Shown here piece by piece: positions 25,540 through 37,370 of a DNA stretch of 64,000 nt. How positions within the stretch are numbered: position 1 is the stretch's first letter; each line of letters opens with the position of its first letter. The DNA comes from Paragonimus skrjabini miyazakii (Eukaryota > Platyhelminthes > Trematoda > Plagiorchiida > Troglotrematidae): positions 181,165 to 245,164 of the forward strand of contig JTDE01000214.1 of NCBI GenBank assembly GCA_014338405.1, read 5' to 3'. The notes under the pieces are model-generated. The model searched no databases and was not told where the DNA came from. It worked only from the letters and a program-made list of their open reading frames with translations. The translations under genes were made by a program, and so were the position numbers.

Positions 25540-25738
25540 GTGAGTCTCCTGTTCGTAGCCTAATATGTGCTTATCTACGTTACTGTCTTCCTTTCACTGG
25601 ACAAGTGGCAACAGAACGCGTGAACAATTAATCACTAATCATTTTGTCAGCCTTTACCATTCCTTTTTTACTGTCGAATAGAAGCATGAACAGCTCTGTC
25701 AGCCTGTACAGCGCACACTTGCAACTTGTATTCTTGTA

Positions 25739-25744
25739 AATAAA
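25739..25744 (+). promoter_or_regulatory. AATAAA polyadenylation-type hexamer
   Basis: A canonical AATAAA lies 108 bp after the TAA at 25629-25631. It would serve an early-terminated form of the claudin-like gene if exon 25501 is read through. A hexamer can also occur by chance in DNA this rich in A and T. Confidence 0.3.
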
Positions 25745-26697
25745 ACAAATGGTCAGGTTCAATTATCATCAACTAACCTGGCTGAGCCAGACGTGAAAAG
25801 AGATGGACTTTCATTTTCTATGCTGTGCACTTTATTTTCTTACCCTGACCTCGTGACACCTATAACCAAGGTGACCTTTGCTGGATCTCATTCTTTCCCC
25901 ATCTGATCGAATTTCATACAAGTCCACCACGTAGGTCACAGCTTTTTCGGACTAGACACCATAGCCCGAGGACAATTGAACAAGAAAGCAACACAGTAAT
26001 AAAAATGAATTCACCTCGATACTGAGTGTGTTTTTTTGCAGGAGGATCAAATGCCTGCACTAAGTGGTAGCAGTCAATCGGATCATCATCACTCACTCAT
26101 TCTGGCCAAACATTTTTGAGAATAGATATTTTTGCAGCAAGTCCCTTTAACCAAAACTGCTCACTCATCCCCGTTGATAAAGTAATGTCTCGTATATGGA
26201 ATGAATCCGAGCTAATTTGCATTATAAGAGTGTACAGCAGATCGTTCAGTCGCTTGCCAATGAACCTGTAACTGCGTGTGTTTCATCTCTTCTCCCGTAA
26301 ACATTCAGTCTGCCTTCCACATACCGTTAGCTTTTGATTTTTGACTGTTAACGAGTTGAGTTCAACAGAATTGCACAGAGTTGATGGAAATGGGAAACAA
26401 ATGAATGAGAGATATTCAGTTAGTGTCAACTAATAAATTTCTACCGGGAACTTAACATTAATAACAACAACAAATTATTTCAACCACTCTGGACTGGTAA
26501 ATTTTCAGTCGTCTTACAGATGCAACTTATCACGAGTACAAGCCGTACCATTTCCGCTTAAGATCCGAGAAAGTTAACTGATGCTGTACACACTTGTTCA
26601 CTTCTTTTTTTCAACAGTATACGTGAATTAGACCGTAACTGTTATTAAAAAATAAGACCGACTAAAAACGACTGTAAATTCATAAAAATTATTTTAC

Positions 26698-26935
26698 TGT
26701 GATACTCGGAATTAGGGACTTCGAATAGTCCGAGAAATCGTACTAGGATTGAAACCTCCCACGCAAGTAATAAACAGAAGACCTCGCACTGGTTGCAGTA
26801 AGCAGTTCATATTCGTGAGACAAGAAGCCGAATTTATGGATGTACAACAGTATTAAGGAAATCATAGTCACTCATTGGCTGATCATATTGAAACATACTA
26901 AGTCACAAACTGAACGTTAATTGGTGCAACACGGA
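26698..26935 (+). repeat. Dispersed repeat, plus-strand copy
   Basis: About 235 bp matches the reverse complement of 39785-40012, including GGAATTAGGGACTTCGAATA, ACTGGTTGCAGTAAGCAGTT and CATTGGCTGATCATAT. Identity fades outside the boundaries. There is no coding capacity. Confidence 0.7.
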
Positions 26936-27499
26936 ACAATGAAATAAGCGAATAACAGAAGGCGTAACATTAAGACTGTTCGTCCAATCCTGATGTAGTA
27001 TCCTCAACGCGACGTTTGGATTGGTCGCTTGTTAGAACTCCTATTGTGTCGGGGTTTGGATAAGCGGTGAATCGAGTAGATTTTCATCACATTTACGCTA
27101 TTCTATTCAAAAACAATTTCATTTTAGGTCGTTGTAAACAGATTCTGTGTTTGTAACTATATGTTCATCACTATTGGTTTAACAACTGTAACCGTTCGGA
27201 AGCCTGTTCTATGTTTTGGGTCTACCATTACGTCTGACAGATTGAAAACAAACTGTCAGTCTCAAGGCAGTTACGCTCATTGGGTTTCATACCATGCTAA
27301 CAACCACGCGTAAATACATACTTAGTGTGGTTCAGAAATTGTACCCCTAGTTACAAATCCATGGATCACCAAACAGTTGATCCGATTATCCTACGGTTGA
27401 CTCGATCAGCCCGGTTTGTTGCAGACAAAGTATATGTATACTTCTACCAAGTGGCAATACCACAAGATTACACAATAGTTCGCAGTCAAATCTGACATT

Positions 27500-27825
27500 T
27501 CGAGACGATCGGGCAACCTGAACATTACTCTCAAGCGAAAGTGGTTGAGCGTTCACATCTGATAATTCGGTCGTGCCTAACGTGAGGTCAATGGCGCAGT
27601 GGTAAACACGGTTGTCCCATGAACAGAATGTCCGTGGTTCAAGTCCCGGCAGTGGCAATGATATGCACTACTGACGAGTTCTAATGAGAACGAAACTCGA
27701 GTCTAGTGCTTCTTTTCGAAAGGGGCCGATTGGAATGTCTATGAGGATGCGACAGCTGCGATCAATTGTGGGTGATGTTCAACTTGAAATTAACCAAATC
27801 CCCGACTACTCATTAGAAATCTGAC
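27500..27825 (+). mobile_element. tRNA/hammerhead SINE (Smalpha-like), best-preserved copy
   Basis: This is the most complete copy of the main SINE family. In order it has a 5' segment of about 85 bp shared with the copies at 8.8, 19.7 and 43.8 kb; a tRNA-like head with a box A (TGGCGCAGTGGTAAACAC) and box B (GGTTCAAGTCCC, from 27636); a hammerhead ribozyme at 27665-27709; and a conserved 3' part containing GGGTGATGTTCAAC. Pol III would transcribe it from the internal A and B boxes. The same head-plus-ribozyme layout is established for Smalpha of Schistosoma. It has no coding capacity and must depend on LINE enzymes in trans. Confidence 0.8.
27665..27709 (+). ncRNA. Intact type I hammerhead ribozyme within SINE
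   Basis: All elements are visible: stem I strand GCACTA; CTGACGA (CUGANGA core) at 27671-27677; stem II GTTCT-AATG-AGAAC, five perfect pairs; GAAA at 27692-27695; a very short stem III from the palindrome ACTCGAGT; cleavage base C at 27703; and return strand TAGTGC, complementary to GCACTA. Type I follows from the open ends lying in stem I. The tiny stem III suggests activity as a dimer, as known for metazoan retroelement hammerheads; that part is inference. Confidence 0.85.
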
Positions 27826-28754
27826 AAAGTACGCTTTTTCATATCTAACCGACGCAAATAATTAGACGTTACAAGAGTGATTCTCTGCTGAAAAGTAGCA
27901 TGGCAGATTTGTGAATTTAGAAAGGGCCCCCAGCTACGAATTGTCTGTGTTTCGACTGCATTCAATACAACCACAGAAACCGAATACCCAAAAGCGTCAT
28001 GTGTTCTGTGGATTATTTAAAACAGTCCAAAATGTTTATAATGATTTTTTTTCCATATTCAATACCTGTTTGGTTTTCCTGCTTTTTTGAAACAGCTAGC
28101 ACGAATGGTCCTCGAATGTCTGTACCATTATTTCAGAATTTATTATTCAGCAGAAGACGAAGATGTTTACATCTTTTATCCGACTTTGTAACTTAATTCT
28201 GGGGTTTTGTTATGAGATAGACATCCTTCAACTCCATCTCTGATCCTTAAACCCAAACATACGTATACAACTATCGAACTAATACAATCCCGGATTCCTG
28301 ACTGGGTTTAGATCAAGACTATATGCGAACCAGAATCCAACCACGTAGGATGACCCACTGGGACAGTTTTCCTGCATTCGAAGCAATACGTTGCAAAAAA
28401 TGTGTTATCAAAGTATTAGCTTAATAATATAAGTTTTGTGATTTTTGTAGGGTAGGTAAGGCACATGTTCGAAATTCATTTCAAACCGTAGTCGATCACT
28501 TGTTACAGGTCCATTTTCAAAACCACGCTTATCTTTTCAAAGATCATGTCAATAACATCCTTATGCATGACTGCGGACTGTAGACAAAATTTCTTTTCGT
28601 TATTACGGAATTCATATTGACTGTGAAGTGATGATGAAATATTAGTCAAGTTTTACTTTCAATGAATCTGGATTTGTTTATGAAACAATCAGGCAATCTC
28701 AAGACTATTCACTTAAGCTTGTGGTTGGGTATTTGGAGAGAACTGATTGATCAT

Positions 28755-28985
28755 GCTTAGTGTGAAGTCACTGGTGATGTGGCTAACACACTAGTCTTAC
28801 AAACACAAGAGTAGTAGTAGTACAAATCCCGGCTCTGAAAAGGATATCTACTAAAGATTAGCTTTGATAAGAGTGAAACTCGAGTCTAGTGCATCCTTAA
28901 GAAGTGCAGCGACCAAAAGACTTGACTGAATGCAAAGGCTGCGATCGAATGCAAGTGTTGTTCAACTTCAAATGTAGATTATTTC
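28755..28985 (+). mobile_element. tRNA/hammerhead SINE, diverged copy
   Basis: The head GTGAAGTCACTGGTGATGTG and a box B-like ACAAATCCCGG are followed by a dead core (CTAAAGA) and an intact GTGAAACTCGAGTCTAGTGC. The 3' body GCTGCGATCGAATGCAAGTG is well kept. Confidence 0.65.
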
Positions 28986-29880
28986 ATTTATCAGTAAGTC
29001 ACTTGTGAAAAATCCCAACTTCTCTACAGGATTCTTGTATAGATAGGTCCATGGCAAAAAACTGCTATTTGTAGCCAGCGCTTTATGTTGAAAGTCCGGC
29101 TTACTTCGCTTAGATCAGGCCAAAGAGCAGCACCCCTTACTGTCATTCGCTAGTCGAGGTACATAACTTGGAAAACGATTGATAGAATACTTTACGTTCT
29201 AAATTAATCTAACAATCTCCTCTATTTTCAAATATCGATTCCAAAAATCCTCCTGTGTCTAACATATTATCGATCGTATGCAGTCATGTTTCGCGAATGT
29301 CCATTTAAAATTATCATACTACCCTTCAATAAACAGCTCCCCGAAAAACTAACCCAGATTAGTTGACGTCGGATATGCTGAATTTGTGTTGCTCAACCAA
29401 TAACATGCTAAATGACCGGACACTTATCTGCAACATCTCACTTTCTGGTGCTGTTTAAGAGTAAGGTCATATGTCGCTAACTCGATTTCCTACGCTGACG
29501 TAATTCTATCAGACCGTGTCGAAGCAAATAAATTCGTTTGATAGCTGTCAGTAGAGAGTGATGACAAACATCGTGGTGTATCAAATCATCTGTGGCTGTT
29601 GCGATTTCAGGTTCTACTCATGTCGTGCTTTAGCGCTGGTCTATCATCAATTAGCTAACTGTTTTCTAAATGCCATCCGATTAGTCACAAAACATCCCGT
29701 TGTTGTTCGTATGTGACAGCTAACGAGAAAACGATTGTTCTTTCACAAACTCGACGAACTACGAAATGTGCCCAAACTAAAGCTGAAGCCACATCCAAAA
29801 CCAGATTACGAAAATAAAATATTAACTTCTAAAAATATCCATGATAAGCACCTATGATTCATTTCCTAATTCATTCTTAG

Positions 29881-30078
29881 AAAAACGTTAATGAACACCT
29901 CGTGTCCCAAATGTATGTTGATCAGCTTCTCACCTCGTTCTCACTTAATCAGGAGCTTGTCCCACCAAACTCAAGATGTCCTCGAAAGCCCGACCTTGTC
30001 CCTTCTACTTTTCAACAACCGAACGTTTGTTGCTCCTGTTTTGGACAAACTCATCGTGTAGACAACAGGCAATTTTGA
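29881..30078 (+). CDS. Candidate terminal coding exon, unrecognised
   Basis: A strong acceptor (TTCCTAATTCATTCTTAG) is followed by 65 open codons in phase 0 ending at TGA 30076. The product is hydrophilic, with NQELVPPNSRCPRKPD and a Cys cluster CCSCFG near the C-terminus. No good donor lies inside, so it would be a last exon. Its phase 0 entry does not fit the claudin-like gene, so it would belong to another transcript. The open length is suggestive but short. Confidence 0.3.
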   Translation, partial: KNVNEHLVSQMYVDQLLTSFSLNQELVPPNSRCPRKPDLVPSTFQQPNVCCSCFGQTHRVDNRQF

Positions 30079-30436
30079 CACACGATACTTGATTGGTTAA
30101 CTGATTGATTGGTTAGTTGCTTGACTATCATTTGCTGTCGAATGAGGGGATAGATGAATGCCAGCGAGTAAAGTGATTGGTAGAACTGGTTTGGAACAGT
30201 ATGCTGTTGAAACGGCCCGACTGTATCGATTATGGCCGTCAACTTCTTTCTCATGCTACAGTTTGCGCAGAGGCACACACTAGCGGGCTACATATGGGAC
30301 TACTTATATTGGTAATAATACACTGTCCAGTCCATCCCGGCTGCAATTCACACGCTCACATGTGCTCAACTCTTTTCGGAGCCTAACCTAAAGTGTTGTT
30401 TACTGTTTATACCGTCTGTAAGTTGTCTAATTTTGA

Positions 30437-30475
30437 GAGTGTGTATGTGTGTGTGTGCGTGTGCGTGTATGTATG
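30437..30475. repeat. (GT)n-rich microsatellite
   Basis: An interrupted GT/GTGC tract; alternating purine-pyrimidine. Confidence 0.85.
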
Positions 30476-30532
30476 CAATCCTCAGCTAAACAGCTCCCAT
30501 ATTAATTGTTAAAACAATCGGCAGTTTTCGAA

Positions 30533-30552
30533 TAATTAATTAATTAATTAAT
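30533..30552. repeat. (AATT)n microsatellite
   Basis: Five AATT units, self-complementary, 60 bp from the GT tract. Confidence 0.9.
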
Positions 30553-32159
30553 CGAAATATATAGTTAAATCCATCAGATTTGTCGGCCACTTGCACAGTT
30601 TTGAAGGATTATTCGTGATGGTTTCGTGCAACGGTCCGAGAACAGGAGAAACATAAAAATACCCCCTGATTCGCTTCTACGAGACAAAACACTTGTCCTC
30701 ATTAGTTCCTCCTCAGGCAAACTATGAAAGTTTAATAGGCAGAGCATGGTCCCCGTTTCAAAGAGCAGTACAAGTCCCGGTTATCCAACATTGATTAACA
30801 TATTGTTTATTAGGTTCAACTAGACTTAGGAGTCTTGGTAGTGGGATTTATTCGAGCTTCCAGTGCAGGTGAGTTGCCTTCCCCAGAGATGATCAAGCAT
30901 CCTAAATACTGCTCATAAGCAATTATAACTGAAGATTTTGATGTGGTAGTTCTTTCATTCTTGGACCAAAGTCATTTTCGTATTGGTCAACCCATAATTG
31001 CTGTGAACACACAATGGTCGGAATGTAGCTCCTTAACCTCGGGAAGAGAATATGCATCACTTGTGAGCTTCAGCAAAAACAAACTCGTAGTATTATAGCA
31101 AAAAGTCATTAAGTAAAGCGACATTTATTGTCTAACTCGTACGTCGTCGATTACTAGTACTGCATGGCTTAGCTTTGCACTACCTATCTGAATTTCAACA
31201 TCCTGAGTCTCCAGTATCTGTAACCCCGACCCTCCGACTGCGATTACACTCCATTTATCGGACTTAACGGGCAACCCCTGTACATTGCTTGTAGTTGACA
31301 TCTTGGCCCCATATCTACTACCGCGATCCTTTGTTCTCTCTCGATCGGTATTTTACCTGCGAAACACCTTAATGATGCTCCGAAATAGATCTGGGGGAGA
31401 AAACTTCATCCGGATGCAAAAACTGCAATTGCATGTGAAATGTTTTTGGTTTATTGCAGTTATGTGGGTATAACTCATCGGAGCGAAATTCAAACAAGCT
31501 AGAAGAATGCTTGATTGCTATTTGTTAGACTAGACAGAAAAGTGAAACAACCGCATTACAACGCTTACAAAAACTGGTTAAAAAAGGGCACTTAAGAGGT
31601 TGTTACATCATACCAACCAAGATTGTTAATCAAAGGTTATAGCAGTAAAAGATTTTCGTGCACGTAGTCCGAATTACTCAATCAGTCATCTACTGCTCTA
31701 TGAGTCCTGTGTTTTACTAACTGTGGGTTACCGCATCTACCGATTACTAGTGCTGACGAACGTCACTGAGACTTGTACGGCTAAACAATCGTCTCACACC
31801 AGCACCCACTTGTCGATCCATATGATTATGTGATAATCTGATGAGTAATAGCTAGAAACGACCTTCATAATGACGTAGCTAAGAAAAGAGTAACTGAGAC
31901 TAACTGTGGAACAAAACTTTGTTAATTTCACCGATGAACATCTAGTTCATTGCATTCTTTTTGTCATACGGTAAATTGTGTAACTAACAACTGGTGGTCC
32001 GTATCATCCACAAAACATATCCTGTATAACTCACATAACCACTTTTTACATAAACGCACATATAAACTTTCCATTTCGAAAGGTAACGTCCAACACTAAT
32101 TTTGATCTTGCTAGTTTTTCATCAGTACATATCCTTTTCACCACCGAAGTTTGAACTTC

Positions 32160-32335
32160 GGTCCTCCTTCTTGTGCCTAACCTGAGATAAATAGTGCAGC
32201 GATCAATACAGTCAACTCATGAGAACGTAGACAAGAATATACATTACTTCTGAACCCAAACGAAAAGGAACCTCCGGTTTGGTGCTTACTTTTGAAATAG
32301 GTGCGGTGGCGAGTGTAGTTGGATACAAAGTATTA
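32160..32335 (+). mobile_element. tRNA/hammerhead SINE, strongly decayed
   Basis: TTGTGCCTAACCTGAGATAA, CAACTCATGAGAACG and GGTTTGGTGCTTACTTTTGA align with the 5' segment, head and ribozyme exit strand of the 27.5 kb copy. The CUGANGA and GAAA cores are both mutated. Confidence 0.45.
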
Positions 32336-35300
32336 CAGTGAAATGTGAACGCTGTCTACTTCGCATTAGCCAAGTTCCGGCTATTTATCAGTCATGCCCA
32401 TATAAGCTAGCACACATTTTGTTTTATATTGACCCAACATCGGAAGATTCACATATTCTGAGCGAGCGTAATATATATTAGGATTAACTTTTCTAAAGTC
32501 GGTGAGTTCTACTTTATTGTAAATGACCAGTTGTGCTTAAAGTCACTAACAACTGCTGTTGAGTGTATGCAAAACTGAGTAGACTACCGTCTCCTGTTTG
32601 GCAAAAATTCATCTAGCGTCACACAATTCCGGACAATGTCTACCGGCTTTAGACTTTAGGGCAAAGGTCTTGTTGTCACACTGCACCACATCGTATGTTT
32701 TACCTAAGTTCAATTGTTACACAACCGGTACGCCCCTCAACGCGGAACAATGCTGTATTGAAGCTCTCATCATCCATATCCAGCACGCTTGCATTCACCG
32801 TGATGATAGCGATTCCCTGGCCGCAGCGTGGTATGGTTTGGTCAGTAACTCCAGAAAAAAGTCTCATCAGTCCGATATCCATTTAACGGGCAGCGGATTC
32901 AGCCAGTCAACTCAGAAGCAAAGTAAACATCACATGGCTTCATTTTTTCTATCAATGTGATTTCCACTATAACACTGCTGACGAGGGCCATCCAAATTAG
33001 CTGAAGTGTTGAGATATACAACTTGCGCGTAAAGTTGTGTCCTTCACAGTGCATTAGATAAAAACCTGCTGAACATGACGTCTAAGTTGCTTGCCTACAT
33101 TCCTACTAAATTTAGTGTGAATATTCTACTGAATTCAAGAACAGAAATATTAACAAAAATTAGACTTTGGAACGTTTTCATGATTATCCCTTTTAATTAT
33201 TCACAGTTTTTGTGTTGAAACACGAATTCTGTGCTTTGTTTGCGTAAATCTGGAATGTATGTTAGCTCGTTCGTTGGCATACCAACATTTTTCTCTAGAT
33301 ACGCAATAAATCCCAGTAGATGTCAAATGTATTACCCTAGGGAATTCGTTAAAGACAACTCGATTCCCAGTGAAGCTAAGTGTTTTGTTTGTCTCTAGGT
33401 CGAATCGATTCGATGGTGATGAATGTTCATTTTAAGTACTCATTTCAGCAACCTTCTGACTTTCAAGTGTTTTCGTGTGAAACCTTACAATGATTGTCGA
33501 AAAGGATCGGAAAGTTCAACCTTGAAGGTTTTTACCACATAAGCAACACACAGCCATTGAACGGGTTGCAGCTGAATGAGTATTTTGGGTTACTGTTCAA
33601 CTGAACACGTAGGTAGTTTGACTCTCGTAGACAATTTGGAGCACTTGTCAAGTCCGATGCGAGTTAAACCGATACACTAACACCATTGGTCTGTCAATAT
33701 GATAGTAAAACCACATGCACATTCTGAAGGTTAATTTGTGGACAAAAACTTCAATAATTTCAGCAACACTATGCGTCAACGCTTAATACACAGTCATCCA
33801 TTTAAGCACAGATCACATGTGTTCGCTCACACTATTGTGTGACTGATGGGCTTTTCCCAGACCTTTCGTGACTCTAGCCTCTTCTATTTAGGGTCGGTTT
33901 GCTCCACCTATCAAGCCCGTCACTGATAGTTCATATTGTAGCAAATTTATTGAACGACTTCATTGTATTTGGCGATTAATCCGAACTTTCCCTCAGTTGA
34001 ATCAGTTATGTTTTTTAGCCATTAAACAATCATGTGATTAATCTTGATTTATTTGCGCTCCTAAACTTTTGTTCTTCGAAAATGACTTTCAGGTTTTAAA
34101 CCAAAATCTGTAACTATAGACAGGAAGATAATAGAAAACTTTATCAACTCGCTTCTAGTTGGCTATTCTGCTTCAAACTTAAAAGACATAAATCAGGTTT
34201 TCTTGGTTAACTTCCCATATGACATAGGTGTTTGGATCACGTACAGATTAGTTAAAAAATCCGATCGAATAAAAGAATCCTTACTTTTTTCATTAAAGAA
34301 TCGCCAACGATAAATTTGCGTAAGTTACACTAAATAACATTAAGCCAGACTGACGTTTATCCCCAAGCTACCAACCGGTAGTTGACAAACAGCGCGGTTG
34401 GTTTCCTACTAAATCCTAAATCTCGGACAAGTGTTCCTCCAGTGGATCATTTTAGAGAAGTCCACCAAAATTATCCTGTATACTTGGCCACGTTATCAAA
34501 CGTTAGGCAATCTTTCTTGTCAGTGGTAATAAACTTCAGCTTTTATACTGCGTTCCACTGTTAATCACTCAGTTAACTTTGAATTGTGAAACATTAAACC
34601 GTCTGGTTATAGTGAGGTGCATTGATTCGAATGCAATGATGTTCACTAATGAAAGTGGTTTTCACATCCGATTGGCTATGATGCCCATCGTTGTAAGCCT
34701 CTGCCACGGCACGGGAAAGCCTTAATGGGTTATATGAAAAGCGTACCTAGCTCCACTGTAATATTAACTTGATAGTGATCATAAATTGAAACCCACCGAC
34801 ATATTCTGATAGTGAGTCAAATGAGAGACACGATTATTCCGAAACTTAATGGAATGTCTCAGTATGATGGTGAGTTATGCTCATTGCCCACAGCGGATGG
34901 ATTACGAACAATACGATCGTCCGGATGAGTTGTCACTCAACAAAATCGAACCAATGGATGAGAAATGACAATCAAAAAACCCGCGACGGAAAGCGTCAGC
35001 CACACGGTCAAAACCAGGCGAAGGTGCGTATGATGTTCAGGTGGATACTTGGCTGCGTTGTGAGCTGGAATTCCGGTTTATAAACGCCAGCATGTGCGTG
35101 GCGTGGAAACGTGCGAGTTGGAAAATAAAGACCTTGCTTTATTGGACGACCTTTCGACATAATGTGACTAAAGCTTTTACATTTAGATAAACTTTTCCGG
35201 TTTCCCCTTTTTTAAATGAAGCACTAAATTTTAGTTCTGCTCTTGTTGGCGTCCACCCATAGTGTTCATCTGACTCACAACGGAAATTTTAGCTGTAGTC

Positions 35301-35489
35301 CACTTTCTCATGAAGCAACCATACACGGCCCTGCGTCATTGACAGGATAATACGCGGCGTTGTATTATCGTATCTAAACATTCGGTTACATTTGTTTGTG
35401 AATAACGACGAAGCTTTTAAATCTCCAAATATATGTCAATGATCGTGGTAACCCCAGTCCACAAGCCTACTAAAAACACTCCCCAGTGA

Positions 35490-35590
35490 ACTTGAATTGT
35501 CTGATTTCAGTTAACCTACTGAAGAAGTTTCTGATAACTCATGAGTGGTCGTAAATAATATGTGTCCGTTCAGATTTTTTGCAACTGGTT
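35490..35590 (+). repeat. Weak direct repeat with 36645-36745
   Basis: The core CTCATGAGTGGTCGTA and flanking words (TGATTTCAGTT, CAACTGG) recur in the same order at 36645-36745. Divergence is high. Confidence 0.3.
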
Positions 35591-35754
35591 CTCCTTTAAC
35601 TTATCAAGTGTGTTCCAAACTACTTATCAGTAATGCAGTTTCAATGCTTATCGGTGTTGGTATATTCTATGATGAACTGATTGAGATTCCTGTTTGAACA
35701 ATCAGTCTGTTAGATCAGTTCCATATGACATAGTGGGTTTGATAGGTAAATAGG

Positions 35755-35880
35755 CCCGGCGTAGCTTCGTAGCTCAGCTTGTACAATACTTACTGCGTCT
35801 GAGCATGCTATTTCCATCGCCAGGTCGAATCCAGCTGAAGTCCAGGCATTTCACAGTTGGGTCGCTTCTACAATGTTATG
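35755..35880 (+). mobile_element. Second tRNA-derived SINE family, full-length copy
   Basis: The head reads GGCGTAGCTTCGTAGCTCAG (box A) and GGTCGAATCCAGC (box B), then the body GCATTTCACAGTTGGGTCGC. A tRNA-like acceptor and D-arm can be drawn. It lacks the hammerhead, so it is a separate family from the Smalpha-like SINE. Confidence 0.65.
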
Positions 35881-35984
35881 TCGTTTGGAAATATCAGGGT
35901 AAAATCTTGAAAGAAATTTTATTAACGCGGTTTAAAAATTACTCAAAACTGGTCATGGCTATCGTATTTCCGCAAACTTTCCAG

Positions 35985-36115
35985 TCAGCTCCTTTCGGAA
36001 GGAGTACTATACACGAGTTTCATTCTTGTTCGAACCTGTCAATTATGCATACCCTTGCCACACCCGGGATTTTGTGGTAACCATGTTGACCACTACGTCT
36101 TTAATCTCACATTAA
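35985..36115 (-). mobile_element. tRNA/hammerhead SINE fragment, minus strand
   Basis: The minus strand reads a head with ACCACAAAATCCCGGGTG, then a decayed hammerhead (TTGACAG core) that still has GTTCG-AACA-AGAAT and GAAAC. It abuts a family-2 tRNA-derived SINE on the plus strand. Confidence 0.5.
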
Positions 36116-36374
36116 GCGGGACCTAATTACCGCAGGAAAATACCTGGCCAAATTGTCATGTGGGTTCTTCTAAAAATGCTGGTCGCCTCGGGAAAGGATA
36201 CAAAAACTATTCTGTTAACCCCAATCGATGACTCCACGATCTCGACGTATGCCAAAGTTGAGGCCACGGAAACCATTAAACTTGTTGAACGTGTTGATTA
36301 CAGATAAGGAATTTTTGTTTTAATAGACATTGAATGTAACCCGTCGATAAATTTTCACGGCTGTCACACTTCTG

Positions 36375-36520
36375 AATAAAACACTAGACTTGGTTTTTAT
36401 TCTTTTCAGACCTGAGTCATAGTGTTCATCTTTTCCACGACCAAACTTTGAATCCCGGCAATTCCTCCATGAGATAACCTTTCCGACCACTGCTCCAATG
36501 ACTTCACATTATGCGACACT
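36375..36520 (-). mobile_element. tRNA/hammerhead SINE, decayed, minus strand
   Basis: The minus strand keeps the stem I arms AACACTA/TAGTGTT, which pair perfectly over 7 bp. The core between them is lost (TGACTCAG and ATAAAAACC). The head is recognisable at TCATGGAGGAATTGCC. Confidence 0.45.
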
Positions 36521-36644
36521 GTATTTCGTTTAAACTCTTGATTACGTTCGCTTTTGATCAGTGTTTCGGTTACCTATTAACCTAGACAGCAGACATGGTA
36601 ACTGCCCTGCTAACTTCAATTCATGAAATTACTTAAATGACTTG

Positions 36645-36745
36645 ACAGTCAACGTGAATTTGTCGATTCCAGTTCAACTGCTAACCAATGTTTCGACTAC
36701 TCATGAGTAGTCGTAGGTGGTGTATCACTCATAAAATACCAACTG
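36645..36745 (+). repeat. Weak direct repeat with 35490-35590
   Basis: CTCATGAGTAGTCGTA sits in a context like that of the copy 1.15 kb upstream. Confidence 0.3.
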
Positions 36746-37019
36746 GTGAACAATTACTGAGGATGTTCAAACAGTTCATCTTACATAGTGGAAACAGTGT
36801 ACCAAATCGTTTTCGTTTAGTCACAGAAGCTTAAAAGACGCATTTACACATATAGTAGAATGGCCCAGAGACATCTCAAGTGACATGTCACGGTGAGTCG
36901 TTACATGTCACCATGCTACCAGAACTACATGGTTTTAATTAGTGAAAAAGATATCGCGATGCCCCAACATTTTGTTGAATCTCTTCAATAACGAATTCAG
37001 ACATTATGTGGTGGACTGT

Positions 37020-37370
37020 CAGGCAGGAGGTGCGAGCATTCCAACTCTCGGTAGAATACGTCAACGCAGATGGGAGGTGCGTTCAAAAACCCACGGTGAG
37101 CGGATGGAGGACGGCGTGGGCAACCGGATGAATCATCGCTCGACCGGATCGCACGAACGGGCGAGACATGGCTGCCAAATAGGATGGATGACCAAATTGG
37201 AGGCGTGATTATTCCAACACTCGTAGGAATATCTCCATACGGTCGTGGAGTACGGTCAAAGCCCACAGTGGACAGAAGGAGGACAACACGGGCGACCGGA
37301 CGAGCCAGTGCTCAGCGGAATCGGATCAACGGACGAGTAATAGCAGGCGGGAAATCCCCGGATAGAAGAC
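37020..37370 (+). repeat. Diverged tandem duplication, G+C-rich
   Basis: Two units of about 173 bp. CATTCCAACTCTCGGTAG at 37037 corresponds to TATTCCAACACTCGTAGG at 37210, and blocks such as GTGGAGTACGGTCAAAGCCC versus GGAGGTGCGTTCAAAAACCC align in order. Both carry many CGGA/GCGA words, so the region stands out from the A+T-rich surroundings. Open frames on both strands reflect composition. It may be the edge of a retroelement. Confidence 0.55.

Noticed and set aside
25914..26096. 60-codon minus ORF with one hydrophobic stretch
   Set aside because: Single short frame without splice or regulatory support; hydrophobic runs are common in A+T-rich DNA.
27386..27658. 90-codon minus ORF (LPGLEPRTFC...)
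   Set aside because: It is the antisense translation of the SINE head and 5' segment, not a gene.
32598..32960. 120-codon plus ORF, with a second frame faintly like the end of a LINE endonuclease (VTQPVRPSTRNNAVL)
   Set aside because: The resemblance is confined to a few residues and the expected SDH motif is absent; too weak to annotate.
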